Shown here piece by piece: positions 40,480 through 48,516 of a stretch of DNA of 64,000 bases (position 1 is the stretch's first letter; each line of letters opens with the position of its first letter). The stretch is from the NCBI RefSeq assembly GCF_012910705.2, contig NZ_WTVG02000040.1:1240001-1304000 (forward strand). Reading direction: 5' to 3'. Below the pieces are notes generated by a model. It was not told where the DNA came from. It made no database searches and saw nothing but the letters and a program-made list of their open reading frames with translations. Made by a program: the position numbers and the translations under genes. This stretch comes from Aromatoleum anaerobium. Its GTDB lineage: Bacteria; Pseudomonadota; Gammaproteobacteria; Burkholderiales; Rhodocyclaceae.

Positions 40480-41709
40480 TCACGCGAGCCTGGGGGCGAG
40501 GCGCTCGAGCATCGCGCGGCGCTCCAGCTCGGCCGCCGCGCGCGTCGCGAAAATGCGGAACACGGCGTCGAGCAGCATCTCCGCCCCCATCTCCTTGCTG
40601 TCGAGGAAGGCGAGGTGGCCCAGCACCTTGCCCTCGCGCCCGATGATCGGGATGCCGATATAGCTCTCGAACGGCCCTTCGACCGGGAACTTCCGCGCGA
40701 GCCCGCACGGATGAAAGCAGGTGCGCGCCTCGTGGATCACCGCCTCGCACGGCGTGCCGGCGAGCTCGTATTCGAGGCTGTCGAGGAACGATGACGCGGA
40801 CCAGAACGCGAGCGTGCGCACCCGCGTCGGCGGCTGGTCGGTGCACTCGGTGATGAAGGCGCACGACACTTCCAGCGCCGCGGCGAAGTGGCGCACGAGG
40901 CAGCGGAAGAAGTCCTCGCCGTAGGTGCCCGCGGTGCCCTCGACGACCTGCTGCAGCACGTACTCGACGCGCTTGATCGCGGTGATGTCGGTGTCGAGCC
41001 CAATGATGCGGTAGGCGCGACCGTTGGCGTGGCGCACCGCGCTGCCGCGCGAGAGCATCCAGCGATAACGGCCGTCCTTGTGCAGCAGGCGCAGCTGGCG
41101 CTCGTAGCGGGGGGTGGCGCCTTCGAGATGGGCCGCGAGCGCGGCCTCGGCGCCGTCGCGATCGTCCGGATGCACGTGCTCGCGCCACGCCTCGATCGCG
41201 TTCGGGAACTCGTCATCGGCATAGCCAAGCAGGCTCTTCCAGCGCGGCGAGAGGATCAGCCGCGCGTTGTCCAGATCGCGCTCCCACAGGCCGTCGTGGG
41301 CGCCGCGCACCGCGATCGCGAGCCGCTCCTCGCTCAGCGCGAGGGCCCGCTCGGCGCGCTCGCACCGCTCGTCCGCGGCGCACAACTCGGCCCGCTGCGC
41401 GGCGGCCGTCTGCTGCAGGCCGTGGATCGCACGCTCGATGCGCCGGAACGCCGCGTCGGCGGCTGCGACCGGCGCCGCCGCGGGCTGCGCTGCGGCTTCC
41501 CCCAGGCGCGCGAGTGCGGCGAGGGGGCGGCGCACGGTGAACTCGACCGTCACCGCGATCACCGCCAGCATCGGCACGAGCCCCGCCAGCAGCGCGGCCC
41601 CGTGCGAGGCTTGCGACACCAGCGCCGGCGCGCCGCCCCACGCGAACGCGCCGGCCAGCACGAGGGCATACACCGCCGCGGGCAGAACGATCTTCGCTGT
41701 CAGGTTCAT
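40480..41709 (-). CDS. Membrane PAS-GAF sensor protein without output domain
   Basis: 409 residues. Two N-terminal membrane helices (IVLPAAVYALVLAGAFAWG; LLAGLVPMLAVIAVTVEF), a coiled-coil linker, a PAS domain with PAC motif (WKSLLGYADDEFP, WREHVHPDDR, GRYRWMLSRGSAVR, GLDTDITAIKR), then a GAF-like domain (FESYIGIPIIGREGKVLGHLAF). It ends after GAF: no kinase, GGDEF or EAL. The start at 41709 is fixed by GGAGG 7 bases upstream; ATG 41715 is too close. It is divergent from bufB and shares the intergenic repeats. It may signal by protein contact. Confidence 0.82.
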   Translation of the reverse strand: MNLTAKIVLPAAVYALVLAGAFAWGGAPALVSQASHGAALLAGLVPMLAVIAVTVEFTVRRPLAALARLGEAAAQPAAAPVAAADAAFRRIERAIHGLQQTAAAQRAELCAADERCERAERALALSEERLAIAVRGAHDGLWERDLDNARLILSPRWKSLLGYADDEFPNAIEAWREHVHPDDRDGAEAALAAHLEGATPRYERQLRLLHKDGRYRWMLSRGSAVRHANGRAYRIIGLDTDITAIKRVEYVLQQVVEGTAGTYGEDFFRCLVRHFAAALEVSCAFITECTDQPPTRVRTLAFWSASSFLDSLEYELAGTPCEAVIHEARTCFHPCGLARKFPVEGPFESYIGIPIIGREGKVLGHLAFLDSKEMGAEMLLDAVFRIFATRAAAELERRAMLERLAPRLA

Positions 41710-41750
41710 GGCCATGCCTCCGTGCGCCGTCGCGCGCGAACTGAAGAAAC

Positions 41751-41778
41751 CTTGACTCCCTCGTGACGCTTCCGTGAC
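41751..41778 (+). promoter_or_regulatory. Three 11-bp-spaced hexamers upstream of bufB
   Basis: CTTGAC (41751), CGTGAC (41762) and CGTGAC (41773) lie exactly 11 bases apart and end 66 bases before the bufB start. OmpR/PhoB-family regulators bind such direct repeats on one DNA face. The same hexamer with the same period lies before bufA1 (45333-45371). The OmpR-type regulator encoded between the two sites is the natural candidate. The site may also affect the divergent PAS-GAF gene. Confidence 0.65.
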
Positions 41779-41843
41779 GACTGCGCGCGACACTGGCCGC
41801 ATCGCCGCGCTCCCGCCGCGCGCCACCACCAGGACCCGACGCC

Positions 41844-42704
41844 ATGCCCCTGCCATCCGACCCCGCGACGAGACCCCGACGCATTCCGCGCCGCGCCGGC
41901 ATCGGCCTGCGCGCCCCGCACTATCGCCGCCTGCTCGACGAGCTGCCCGATGTCGGCTGGCTCGAAGTCCATAGCGAAAATTACTTCGGCGACGGCGGCC
42001 AGCCGCTGCACTACCTCGAACGCGCCCGCGCGCACTATCCGCTGAGCCTGCACGGCGTGGGGCTGTCGCTCGGCTCGGCGCAGCCCCTCGACCGCGGCCA
42101 CCTCGCGCGGCTCGCGGCGCTGCTGCGGCGCTTCGAGCCGGATCTCGTGTCCGAGCACCTGAGCTGGGGCGCGGTGCCGGGCCGCCACCTCAACGACCTG
42201 CTGCCGCTGCCCTACACCGAGGAGGCGCTGGCGGTCACGGCGGCGCACGTCGCCGAAGTGCAGGATGCGCTCGGCCGCCCCATCCTCGTCGAGAACATCT
42301 CGAGCTACCTGCGCTTTCGCCATTCGACGATCGGCGAGGCGGAGTTCATCGCGGCGCTGGCGGCGCAGACCGGCTGCGGAATCCTGCTCGACGTGAACAA
42401 CATCCACGTGAGCGCCGCGAATCACGGCTTCGACGCCGCGGCCTACGTCGAGGCGATCCCGGTCGCGGCGGTGCGCGAGATCCATCTGGCCGGTTTCGAC
42501 CGCATCGGCGAGCTGCTCGTCGACACCCACGGCACGCGCGTCGCGCCACCCGTGTGGGCACTCTACCGGCTCGCGCTGACGCGCTTCGGCGCGGTGCCGA
42601 CGCTCATCGAGTGGGACACCGACCTGCCCGAGCTCGACGTGCTGCTCGCCGAGGCCGCGACCGCGGAACGCTTCATGGAGGCCCATCGTGCCCTCGCTGC
42701 CTGA
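41844..42704 (+). CDS. bufB: MNIO-type (DUF692) bufferin maturase BufB
   Basis: 286 residues, a TIM-barrel multinuclear non-haem iron oxidase. Metal-site segments: [13 protein letters not shown] (H26), [10 protein letters not shown] (E41, H43, E45), [52 protein letters not shown] and [11 protein letters not shown]. Such enzymes modify cysteines of BufA precursors to thiooxazole-type copper-binding groups. The partner BufC overlaps it by 17 bases, and DUF2282 precursors occur at 45450 and 50396. The precursor is not in the same transcription unit, which is unusual. Confidence 0.9.
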   Translation: MPLPSDPATRPRRIPRRAGIGLRAPHYRRLLDELPDVGWLEVHSENYFGDGGQPLHYLERARAHYPLSLHGVGLSLGSAQPLDRGHLARLAALLRRFEPDLVSEHLSWGAVPGRHLNDLLPLPYTEEALAVTAAHVAEVQDALGRPILVENISSYLRFRHSTIGEAEFIAALAAQTGCGILLDVNNIHVSAANHGFDAAAYVEAIPVAAVREIHLAGFDRIGELLVDTHGTRVAPPVWALYRLALTRFGAVPTLIEWDTDLPELDVLLAEAATAERFMEAHRALAA

Positions 42705-43461
42705 GTTGCAGGAAACCTTCGCCGCCGCACTGCTCGCCCCCGCGCCCGACGGCGCGCTGCCCTTCGTCGTGGCCGACCGCATCGCGCCGGCCGAGCGCCT
42801 CGCGGTCTATCGCCACAACGTGCGGCACAACTTCCGCGAAGCGCTGCGCGCGGTCTACGCGGTGGTCGACCGGCTCGTCGGCGCCCGCTTCTTCGATTAC
42901 GCGGCCGACCGCTATACCCGCGAGCACCCTTCGACGAGCGGCGACATCCACGCCTTCGGCGCGCGCTTTGCAGACTTCCTCGCCGCTTTCGCACCGGCCG
43001 CGGGCCTGCCCTACCTGCCCGACGTGGCGCGCCTCGAGTGGGCGATGCACGAGGTCTTCCACGCCGCCGCGCCGCCCCCCTTCCCGCTTGAGCGGCTCGC
43101 CGCGCTGCCGGCCGCGGCGCACGCCGCGCTGTGCTTCACGCCGAGCCCGGCGTGCCGGCTGCTCGCCTCGCGCTGGCCCGTGCACCGCCTGTGGGCGCTC
43201 AACCAGCCCGGCGTGGCGTGGGACGAGACCTTCGACCTCGGCGCCGGCGGCGTCACGCTGCTGGTGCGCCGCAGCGGCTTCGAGGTCGAACTCGAGCCGC
43301 TGCCCGGCGCCGAATTCGCGCTGCTCGATCGCCTCGCCGGCGGACAGGCCCTCGCCGCCGCGCTCGAGGCCGTGGGCACGAGCGCGCCGGACTTCGATCT
43401 GGCCGCCTTCCTGCAGCGTCATCTGCTCACCGCCACGCTGTGCGACTTCAGCCCGGGCTGA
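42688..43461 (+). CDS. bufC: DUF2063 bufferin partner protein BufC
   Basis: 257 residues. The N-terminal DUF2063 region is recognised from [10 protein letters not shown], the [19 protein letters not shown] helix, [20 protein letters not shown] and the [19 protein letters not shown] segment, followed by a beta-rich half. BufC proteins recruit the precursor leader for the MNIO enzyme. The start is GTG 42688 with GGAGG at 42677-42681, inside the bufB end (17-base overlap), so the two are co-translated. Its 3' end overlaps the 3' end of the opposing histidine kinase gene by 14 bases. Confidence 0.87.
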   Translation: MPSLPELQETFAAALLAPAPDGALPFVVADRIAPAERLAVYRHNVRHNFREALRAVYAVVDRLVGARFFDYAADRYTREHPSTSGDIHAFGARFADFLAAFAPAAGLPYLPDVARLEWAMHEVFHAAAPPPFPLERLAALPAAAHAALCFTPSPACRLLASRWPVHRLWALNQPGVAWDETFDLGAGGVTLLVRRSGFEVELEPLPGAEFALLDRLAGGQALAAALEAVGTSAPDFDLAAFLQRHLLTATLCDFSPG

Positions 43462-44545
43462 CGGCGGGCGCGGCCGGCAGTTCGACGACGAAGCGCGTCC
43501 CCTGCCCCGGCGTGCTCTCCGCGCGGATCGTGCCCGCGTGCAGCTCGACGATGCGGCGCGTGATCGCCAGCCCGAGCCCGGCATGGGCGGCGTTGCCGGG
43601 CTCGCCGCGGTCGACCCGGTAGTAGCGGTCGAACACGTTCGCCAGCTCGTTGGTGGCGATGCCCTTGCCGGTATCGCTGACGCCCAGCCTCACCGCCGCG
43701 CCGCCGTCCGCCTGCAGCGTGACGCGGATCGTGCCTTCCGCCGGCGTGTAGCGCATCGCGTTCTCGATGAGGTTCTCGAGCACGCGCTCGATCATGCCGA
43801 TATCGGCGAGCACCATCGGCACCTCGGGCGCGATCTCGGTGACGAGGTGCTGGCCGGCCTTTCTCGCCTGCAGCTCGAACTTCTGCGCCACGTCCTGCAC
43901 CAGTTCGGCGAGCGGAAAGCGCTCCGGCTGCGGACGGATCTCGTGCGCCTCGAGCCGTGTCAGCTCGAACAGGTCGCGCACCAGCTTGCCCAGCCGCTCG
44001 CAGTGGCGGGTCGCCACCTGCAGGTAGCTGCGCCGCTCCTCCGGCGTGAGACTGCCGTCCTTCAGCAGCAGGGTCTCGAGATAGCCCTGCATCGACGCGA
44101 GCGGCGTGCGCAGGTCGTGCGAAACGTTGGCGAGCAGCTCGCGGCGGCGCGCATCGACCTGCGCGAGCGCCTCGAGCTGGCACACGATGCGCTCCGACAT
44201 CTCGGCGAACACCGCTGCCAGCATGTCGATCTCGTCGCCGCCGCCGTTGCCGGCGAGCTGCAACGGCGCGGAGAAGCCGCCGTCGCGGAAGACCTCGATC
44301 GACTCGCACAACGTGCGCAGCCGGCGCGTCAGGAAGCGGAACACGATCAGCGCCGCCAGCAGGCTGAACGCGACCGCGCCGACGATCAGGTAGGTGGCGA
44401 GCTCGAGCAGCAGGTTCGGCTCGAGCACCGTCTGCAGGCGCTCCGGCTCGAACATCGTCTGCGAGGCGACGATCATCAGCCCGCCGACGGCGACGAAAAC
44501 GCCCATCAGCACCGCCGCGAGCCGGCCGTAGAGGGAGCGGAACAT
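43448..44545 (-). CDS. Sensor histidine kinase of the bufferin locus
   Basis: 365 residues. Two membrane helices (about 7-27 and 45-67) enclose a very short periplasmic loop with FEPERLQTVLEPN; then HAMP, HisKA with ANVSHDLRTPLASMQGYLE, and HATPase with LENLIENAMRYTP, SDTGKGI and AGLGLAITRRIV. The periplasmic loop is too small for a classical sensor domain, so sensing may be within the membrane or via a partner. It follows the regulator gene by 2 bases. A metal or redox signal is inferred from the locus, not seen. Confidence 0.9.
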   Translation of the reverse strand: MFRSLYGRLAAVLMGVFVAVGGLMIVASQTMFEPERLQTVLEPNLLLELATYLIVGAVAFSLLAALIVFRFLTRRLRTLCESIEVFRDGGFSAPLQLAGNGGGDEIDMLAAVFAEMSERIVCQLEALAQVDARRRELLANVSHDLRTPLASMQGYLETLLLKDGSLTPEERRSYLQVATRHCERLGKLVRDLFELTRLEAHEIRPQPERFPLAELVQDVAQKFELQARKAGQHLVTEIAPEVPMVLADIGMIERVLENLIENAMRYTPAEGTIRVTLQADGGAAVRLGVSDTGKGIATNELANVFDRYYRVDRGEPGNAAHAGLGLAITRRIVELHAGTIRAESTPGQGTRFVVELPAAPAVSPG

Positions 44546-44547
44546 CC

Positions 44548-45255
44548 TCAGCTCCGCGCCACGTCGCGAAACTTGTACCCCACGCCCCACACCGTCTGGA
44601 TGTATTCGGGCTGGTTCGGGTTGGTCTCGATCTTCGCGCGCAGGCGGTTGATGTGCGAGTTCACCGTGTGCTCGTAGCCGCTGTGGCTGTAGCCCCACAC
44701 CTGGTCGAGGAGCTGCGCGCGCGTGAAGACCCGGCCGGGGTGGCGCGCGAAGTGGAGCAGGAGCTCGAATTCGGTCGCGGTGAGTTCCACCGGCCGGCCG
44801 TCGAGCCGCACTTCGCGCCGCTCGACGTCGATCACGAGCGCGCCGCTCTCGATCACCTGGCCGGTCGCGGCCGACTGGTTCGCGAGGCTCTCGACGCGGC
44901 GGAAGATCGCCTTCACCCGCGCGACGAGCTCGAGCACGCTGAAGGGCTTGGTGACGTAGTCGTCGGCGCCCATCTCGAGCCCCAGCACGCGGTCGAGCTC
45001 CCCGGACTTGGCGGTGAGCATCAGGATCGGCGTGTAGGCGGGGCGCGCGCGGATGCGCCGGCAGATCTCCAGCCCGTCGATGCCCGGCAGCATCAGGTCG
45101 AGGATCACCAGGTCGTAGGGCTTCGCCTCCAGTTCGGCGAACCCGCGCAGCCCGTCCGCGGCGAGCTTGACCGTGCACCCGATGTCGGCGAGCTGCAGCT
45201 TGATCAGCCGGCCGATGTCGGGGTCGTCCTCGATGACCAGTACCTGTCGCGCCAT
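44548..45255 (-). CDS. OmpR-family response regulator of the bufferin locus
   Basis: 235 residues. Receiver with VLVIEDDPDIGRLIKLQL, acceptor D53 in LVILDLMLPGIDG, LTAKSG and DDYVTKPFS; C-terminal winged helix with TATEFELLLHFARHPGRVF, RAQLLDQVWGY and VNSHINRLRAKIE. It is transcribed away from bufA1, with the intergenic region holding 11-bp-spaced repeats. It most likely controls bufBC and the bufA1 operon, and possibly itself. Described bufferin/gig operons are commonly linked to ECF sigma factors, so a two-component system is notable. Confidence 0.92.
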   Translation of the reverse strand: MARQVLVIEDDPDIGRLIKLQLADIGCTVKLAADGLRGFAELEAKPYDLVILDLMLPGIDGLEICRRIRARPAYTPILMLTAKSGELDRVLGLEMGADDYVTKPFSVLELVARVKAIFRRVESLANQSAATGQVIESGALVIDVERREVRLDGRPVELTATEFELLLHFARHPGRVFTRAQLLDQVWGYSHSGYEHTVNSHINRLRAKIETNPNQPEYIQTVWGVGYKFRDVARS

Positions 45256-45332
45256 ACCGTCGCCTCCGGTCGGGTGCTTGAAGCATAGGCAAGCGCGACG
45301 CCCTTCGCCGGCTCGTTTTGCGGTCGGCCGGG

Positions 45333-45371
45333 CGTGACGAAAACGTGAGGATCAGGCGACCGGCGCGTGAA
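45333..45371 (+). promoter_or_regulatory. Four 11-bp-spaced hexamers upstream of bufA1
   Basis: CGTGAC (45333), CGTGAG (45344), GGCGAC (45355, two mismatches) and CGTGAA (45366) are spaced by exactly 11 bases and end 79 bases before the bufA1 start. The motif, period, orientation and distance to the start codon match the array before bufB (41751-41778). It is a candidate operator of the neighbouring OmpR-type regulator and lies between the divergent regulator and bufA1 genes. Confidence 0.65.
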
Positions 45372-45449
45372 TTCTGCCGCCGATCATGCACACCACGGAC
45401 AGGCGCAAAGCCGGTCCGCTTCCCCAATCACCGACATGGAGTGCGAATC

Positions 45450-45749
45450 ATGAAAAGCGAACTGATCATCCGTGGTGCGATGGCGAGCCTGCTTGCGCTG
45501 AGCGTCGTGGCCGCCAGCGGCCAGGCGCTGGCCGCCAAGGGCGACATGGAGAAATGCGCCGGCGTGGCGAAGGCGGGCAAGAACGACTGCGGCACCTCGA
45601 AGAGCTCGTGCGCAGGCACGGCGAAGGCCGACAACGACCCCGAGGCCTGGGTGCTCGTACCCAAGGGCACCTGCGAAAAGATCGCCGGCGGCACGGTCAC
45701 GGACAAGCCCTACAACGCGCCCGGCGGCATGGCCGCGCTGAAAAAGTAA
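45450..45749 (+). CDS. bufA1: Bufferin precursor BufA1 (DUF2282)
   Basis: 99 residues. Signal peptide to about residue 29 (ASLLALSVVAASGQALAA), then the DUF2282 core with four cysteines C36, C47, C54 and C75 in CAGVAKAGKNDCGTS, KSSCAGTAKAD and VPKGTCEKIAGG. DUF2282 proteins are RiPP precursors whose cysteines are modified by BufB/BufC and then chelate copper in the periplasm. ATG 45450 follows GGAG at 45438; the frame from 45318 runs through the regulatory region. It is the first gene of the DoxX-containing unit. Confidence 0.92.
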   Translation: MKSELIIRGAMASLLALSVVAASGQALAAKGDMEKCAGVAKAGKNDCGTSKSSCAGTAKADNDPEAWVLVPKGTCEKIAGGTVTDKPYNAPGGMAALKK

Positions 45750-45830
45750 GCCGCGGCTTCGCCCTGCACCGGCCGCGCGAGCGGCCGGACTGCCCTCCCC
45801 CTTTCTGCGTTCCCTTCCAAGGAGACCGAC

Positions 45831-46322
45831 ATGGATTTCGCAGCCAGCCGCCCCCCGGCCGCCGCCCGCGCGCCCCGGGGCATCATGGCCGGCCTCGGCC
45901 GCGCCGCCGACGCTGCCCGCAGCGCGCTCGTGTTCTTCACCCCGGCGCTCGATTTCGGCATTCGCCTGCTGTTGGCGAGCGTCTTCTTCAAGGCCGGCCT
46001 GACCAAGATCGCGAGCTGGAGCACGACGCTCGCGCTGTTCGAGTACGAGTACGCGGTACCGCTGCTGCCGCCGGAGGCGGCCGCCTGGCTCGGCACCGCG
46101 GCCGAACTCACGCTGCCGGTGCTGCTGGTGCTCGGACTCGGCACGCGGCTCGCGGCGTTCGCGCTGTTCGTCTTCAACATCGTCGCGGTGATTTCCTACC
46201 CGGACCTCGGCGAGGTCGGCTTGAAGGATCACCAGTACTGGGGCCTGCTGCTGCTCGTCACGCTGTTCCACGGTCCGGGCAAGCTGTCGCTCGATCACCT
46301 GATCCACCGGCGTTTCGGCTGA
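45831..46322 (+). CDS. DoxX-family membrane protein
   Basis: 163 residues with four helices: the first (LDFGIRLLLASVFFKAGLTKI) holds the DoxX signature, followed by WLGTAAELTLPVLLVLGLGT, the AFALFVFNIVAVISYPDL segment, and YWGLLLLVTLFHGPGKLSLD. DoxX genes accompany bufA/gig operons, where they are thought to act in membrane redox or transport, with no proven role. AAGGAGA precedes ATG 45831. It probably follows bufA1 in one transcript (81-base gap). Confidence 0.88.
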   Translation: MDFAASRPPAAARAPRGIMAGLGRAADAARSALVFFTPALDFGIRLLLASVFFKAGLTKIASWSTTLALFEYEYAVPLLPPEAAAWLGTAAELTLPVLLVLGLGTRLAAFALFVFNIVAVISYPDLGEVGLKDHQYWGLLLLVTLFHGPGKLSLDHLIHRRFG

Positions 46323-46341
46323 GCCGCGCGAGGAGACGACC

Positions 46342-47697
46342 ATGCATACCGATCGCGCCGCAGTCCTTGCGCCGCCCGCCACCAACCGCGGGTCCGGCGA
46401 CCGCACCATCGTCATCATCGGCGGCGGCTTCGCCGGCACGACGCTCGCCCGCTCGCTCGAACGGCTGCTGCCGGCGAACTGGCACGTGCTGCTGGTAAGC
46501 CAGGAGAGCTACACGACCTTCAACCCGATGCTCGCCGAAGTCGTCGGCGCCTCGGTGTTCCCCGAGCAGGTGGTGGCGCCGATCCGCCAGATGCTGCGCC
46601 GCACCCGCTTTGTCATGGGTACCGTGACCGGCGTCGATCTCGAGCGCCGCACGGTGCTCGCCGACACGCTCGCCGGCCCGCGCGACCTGCCCTATGCGCA
46701 CCTCGTGTTCGCCTTCGGCACGCGCGCCAATCTCGCGCTCGTGCCGGGCATGGCCGAGCACGCGCTGCCGCTGAAGCTCGTCGGCGACGCAATGTTCATC
46801 CGCAACCGCGTGCTGCAGCGCGTCGCACGCATCGAGCTCGAGTCCGACCCCGCGGTGCGCCGGCGGCTGGGGCACTTCGTCGTCGTCGGCGGCGGCTTCT
46901 CCGGCGTCGAGGTGGCTGGCGAACTCGCCGATTTCCTGCGCAGCGCGCGGCGCTACTACCCGCGCGTGCGGGCCGACGAGCTGCAGGTCACGATCCTGCA
47001 GGACGGCCCACGGCTGCTGCCGGAGCTGCCCGAGAAGCTCGGGCACGGTGCCGCACGCTCGATGCGCCGACGCGGCATCGACGTGCGCCTCGGGGCGCGC
47101 GCCGCGCGGGTCGCGGCCGACGGCGTGACGCTCGCCGACGGCACCGCGATTGCCGCCGCCACCGTGATCTGCACCATCGGCACGCATCCGCACCGGCTCG
47201 TCGAGCGGCTCGCGCTGCCGCTCGCGCGCGGGCGCATCGAAACCGCCCCCGACATGTCGGTGCCCGGCGTGCCCGGCGTGTGGGCGATCGGCGACTGCGC
47301 GCTGGTGAAGAACGCCGCGGCGGACGACGCCTTCTCGCCGCCGACCGCGCAGTTCGCGGTGGCCCAGGCGCGGCAGCTTGCGCACAACCTCGCGCAGCGC
47401 ATCCATGGCCGTCCGACGCGCGCCTTCGGCCACGTCTCGAAAGGGATGATGGCCACGGTCGGCCACATGAACGGCGTCGCCCAGGTGTTCGGCGTGCGCC
47501 TCTCGGGGGTGCCGGCGTGGCTGCTGTGGCGCGCCTTCTACCTCCTGCGCATGCCCACCTTCGGCCGCAAGCTGCATATCTGGATGGAATGGACGTGGGG
47601 GATGTTCTTCCGCGCCGACATCACCCACCTGCGCTTCAACCGCAGCAACGAGACGGAAGACGAGCCCGCGCCCGTCGAATCCGCCGCCCTGCACTGA
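46342..47697 (+). CDS. NDH-2-like NAD(P)H/FAD oxidoreductase
   Basis: 451 residues. FAD dinucleotide fold TIVIIGGGFAGTTLARSLERL near the start, second NADH fold FVVVGGGFSGVEVAGELADFL near residue 180, then VPGVPGVWAIGDCALV (FAD phosphate loop) and a C-terminal amphipathic part (WRAFYLLRMPTFGRKLHIW) that anchors type II NADH dehydrogenases to the membrane. It would pass electrons from NADH to quinone or another acceptor. It follows doxX by 19 bases with GAGGAGA ahead. A joint redox job with DoxX is inference. Confidence 0.88.
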   Translation: MHTDRAAVLAPPATNRGSGDRTIVIIGGGFAGTTLARSLERLLPANWHVLLVSQESYTTFNPMLAEVVGASVFPEQVVAPIRQMLRRTRFVMGTVTGVDLERRTVLADTLAGPRDLPYAHLVFAFGTRANLALVPGMAEHALPLKLVGDAMFIRNRVLQRVARIELESDPAVRRRLGHFVVVGGGFSGVEVAGELADFLRSARRYYPRVRADELQVTILQDGPRLLPELPEKLGHGAARSMRRRGIDVRLGARAARVAADGVTLADGTAIAAATVICTIGTHPHRLVERLALPLARGRIETAPDMSVPGVPGVWAIGDCALVKNAAADDAFSPPTAQFAVAQARQLAHNLAQRIHGRPTRAFGHVSKGMMATVGHMNGVAQVFGVRLSGVPAWLLWRAFYLLRMPTFGRKLHIWMEWTWGMFFRADITHLRFNRSNETEDEPAPVESAALH

Positions 47698-47721
47698 CCC
47701 ACCCCCAGCAAGGAGAACGAC

Positions 47722-48504
47722 ATGCTCAAAGGAAAATCCGCGATCGTCACCGGTTCCACCAGCGGGATCGGACTCGGCATCGCGAGCGCGCTCGCCCGCG
47801 CGGGCGCCGACGTGATGCTCAACGGCTTCGGCGACGCCGACACGATCGAGACGCTGCGCTACCGGCTCGAGCAGGAGCACGGCGTGCGCGTGCGCTATTC
47901 GCGCGCCGACATGAGCCGCCCCGAAGCCATCGCCGCGATGGCCGAGACCGCCCGCGCCGAGTTCGGCCACGTTGACATTGTCGTGAACAACGCCGGCATC
48001 CAGCACGTCGCACCGGTCGACGAGTTCCCCGCGGAGAAGTGGGACGCGATCCTCGCGATCAACCTGTCGTCGGCCTTCCACCTCGTCAAGGCGGTGCTGC
48101 CGCAGATGAAGGCCCGCCGCTGGGGCCGCATCATCAACGTCGCCTCGGCACACGGGCTCACCGCCTCGCCGTTCAAGTCCGCCTACGTCGCCGCCAAGCA
48201 CGGCATGGTCGGGCTCACGCGCGCGGTCGCGCTCGAGGTCGCGCAGCACGGCATCACCTGCAACACGGTGTGTCCCGGCTACGTCATGACGCCGCTCGTC
48301 GAGCAGCAGATCGCCGACCAGGCAAAAGCCCACGGCATCTCGCCCGAACGGGTCGTGAGCGAGGTGATGCTGGTGCATCAGGCGCGCAAGGCGTTCGTGC
48401 AGGTCGACGAGCTCGCCGCACTCACCGTGTTCCTGTGCTCGGACGCTGCCGCGTCGATGACCGGGACCGCGCTGCCGATGGACGGCGGCTGGACCCTGCA
48501 CTGA
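47722..48504 (+). CDS. 3-hydroxybutyrate dehydrogenase (SDR)
   Basis: 260 residues, the standard length. TGSTSGIGLGIASALARAGA (NAD loop), NNAGIQHVAPVDEFP, catalytic Ser in NVASAHGLTASPFKSAY, YVAAKHGMVGLT with Tyr/Lys, and the CPGYVMTPLVEQQI block fit BdhA-type enzymes. It converts 3-hydroxybutyrate, a product of PHB breakdown, to acetoacetate. AAGGAGA precedes ATG 47722. It forms a ketone-body group with the patatin and acetoacetate decarboxylase-like genes. Confidence 0.92.
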   Translation: MLKGKSAIVTGSTSGIGLGIASALARAGADVMLNGFGDADTIETLRYRLEQEHGVRVRYSRADMSRPEAIAAMAETARAEFGHVDIVVNNAGIQHVAPVDEFPAEKWDAILAINLSSAFHLVKAVLPQMKARRWGRIINVASAHGLTASPFKSAYVAAKHGMVGLTRAVALEVAQHGITCNTVCPGYVMTPLVEQQIADQAKAHGISPERVVSEVMLVHQARKAFVQVDELAALTVFLCSDAAASMTGTALPMDGGWTLH

Positions 48505-48516
48505 AGGGAGCGTGCC

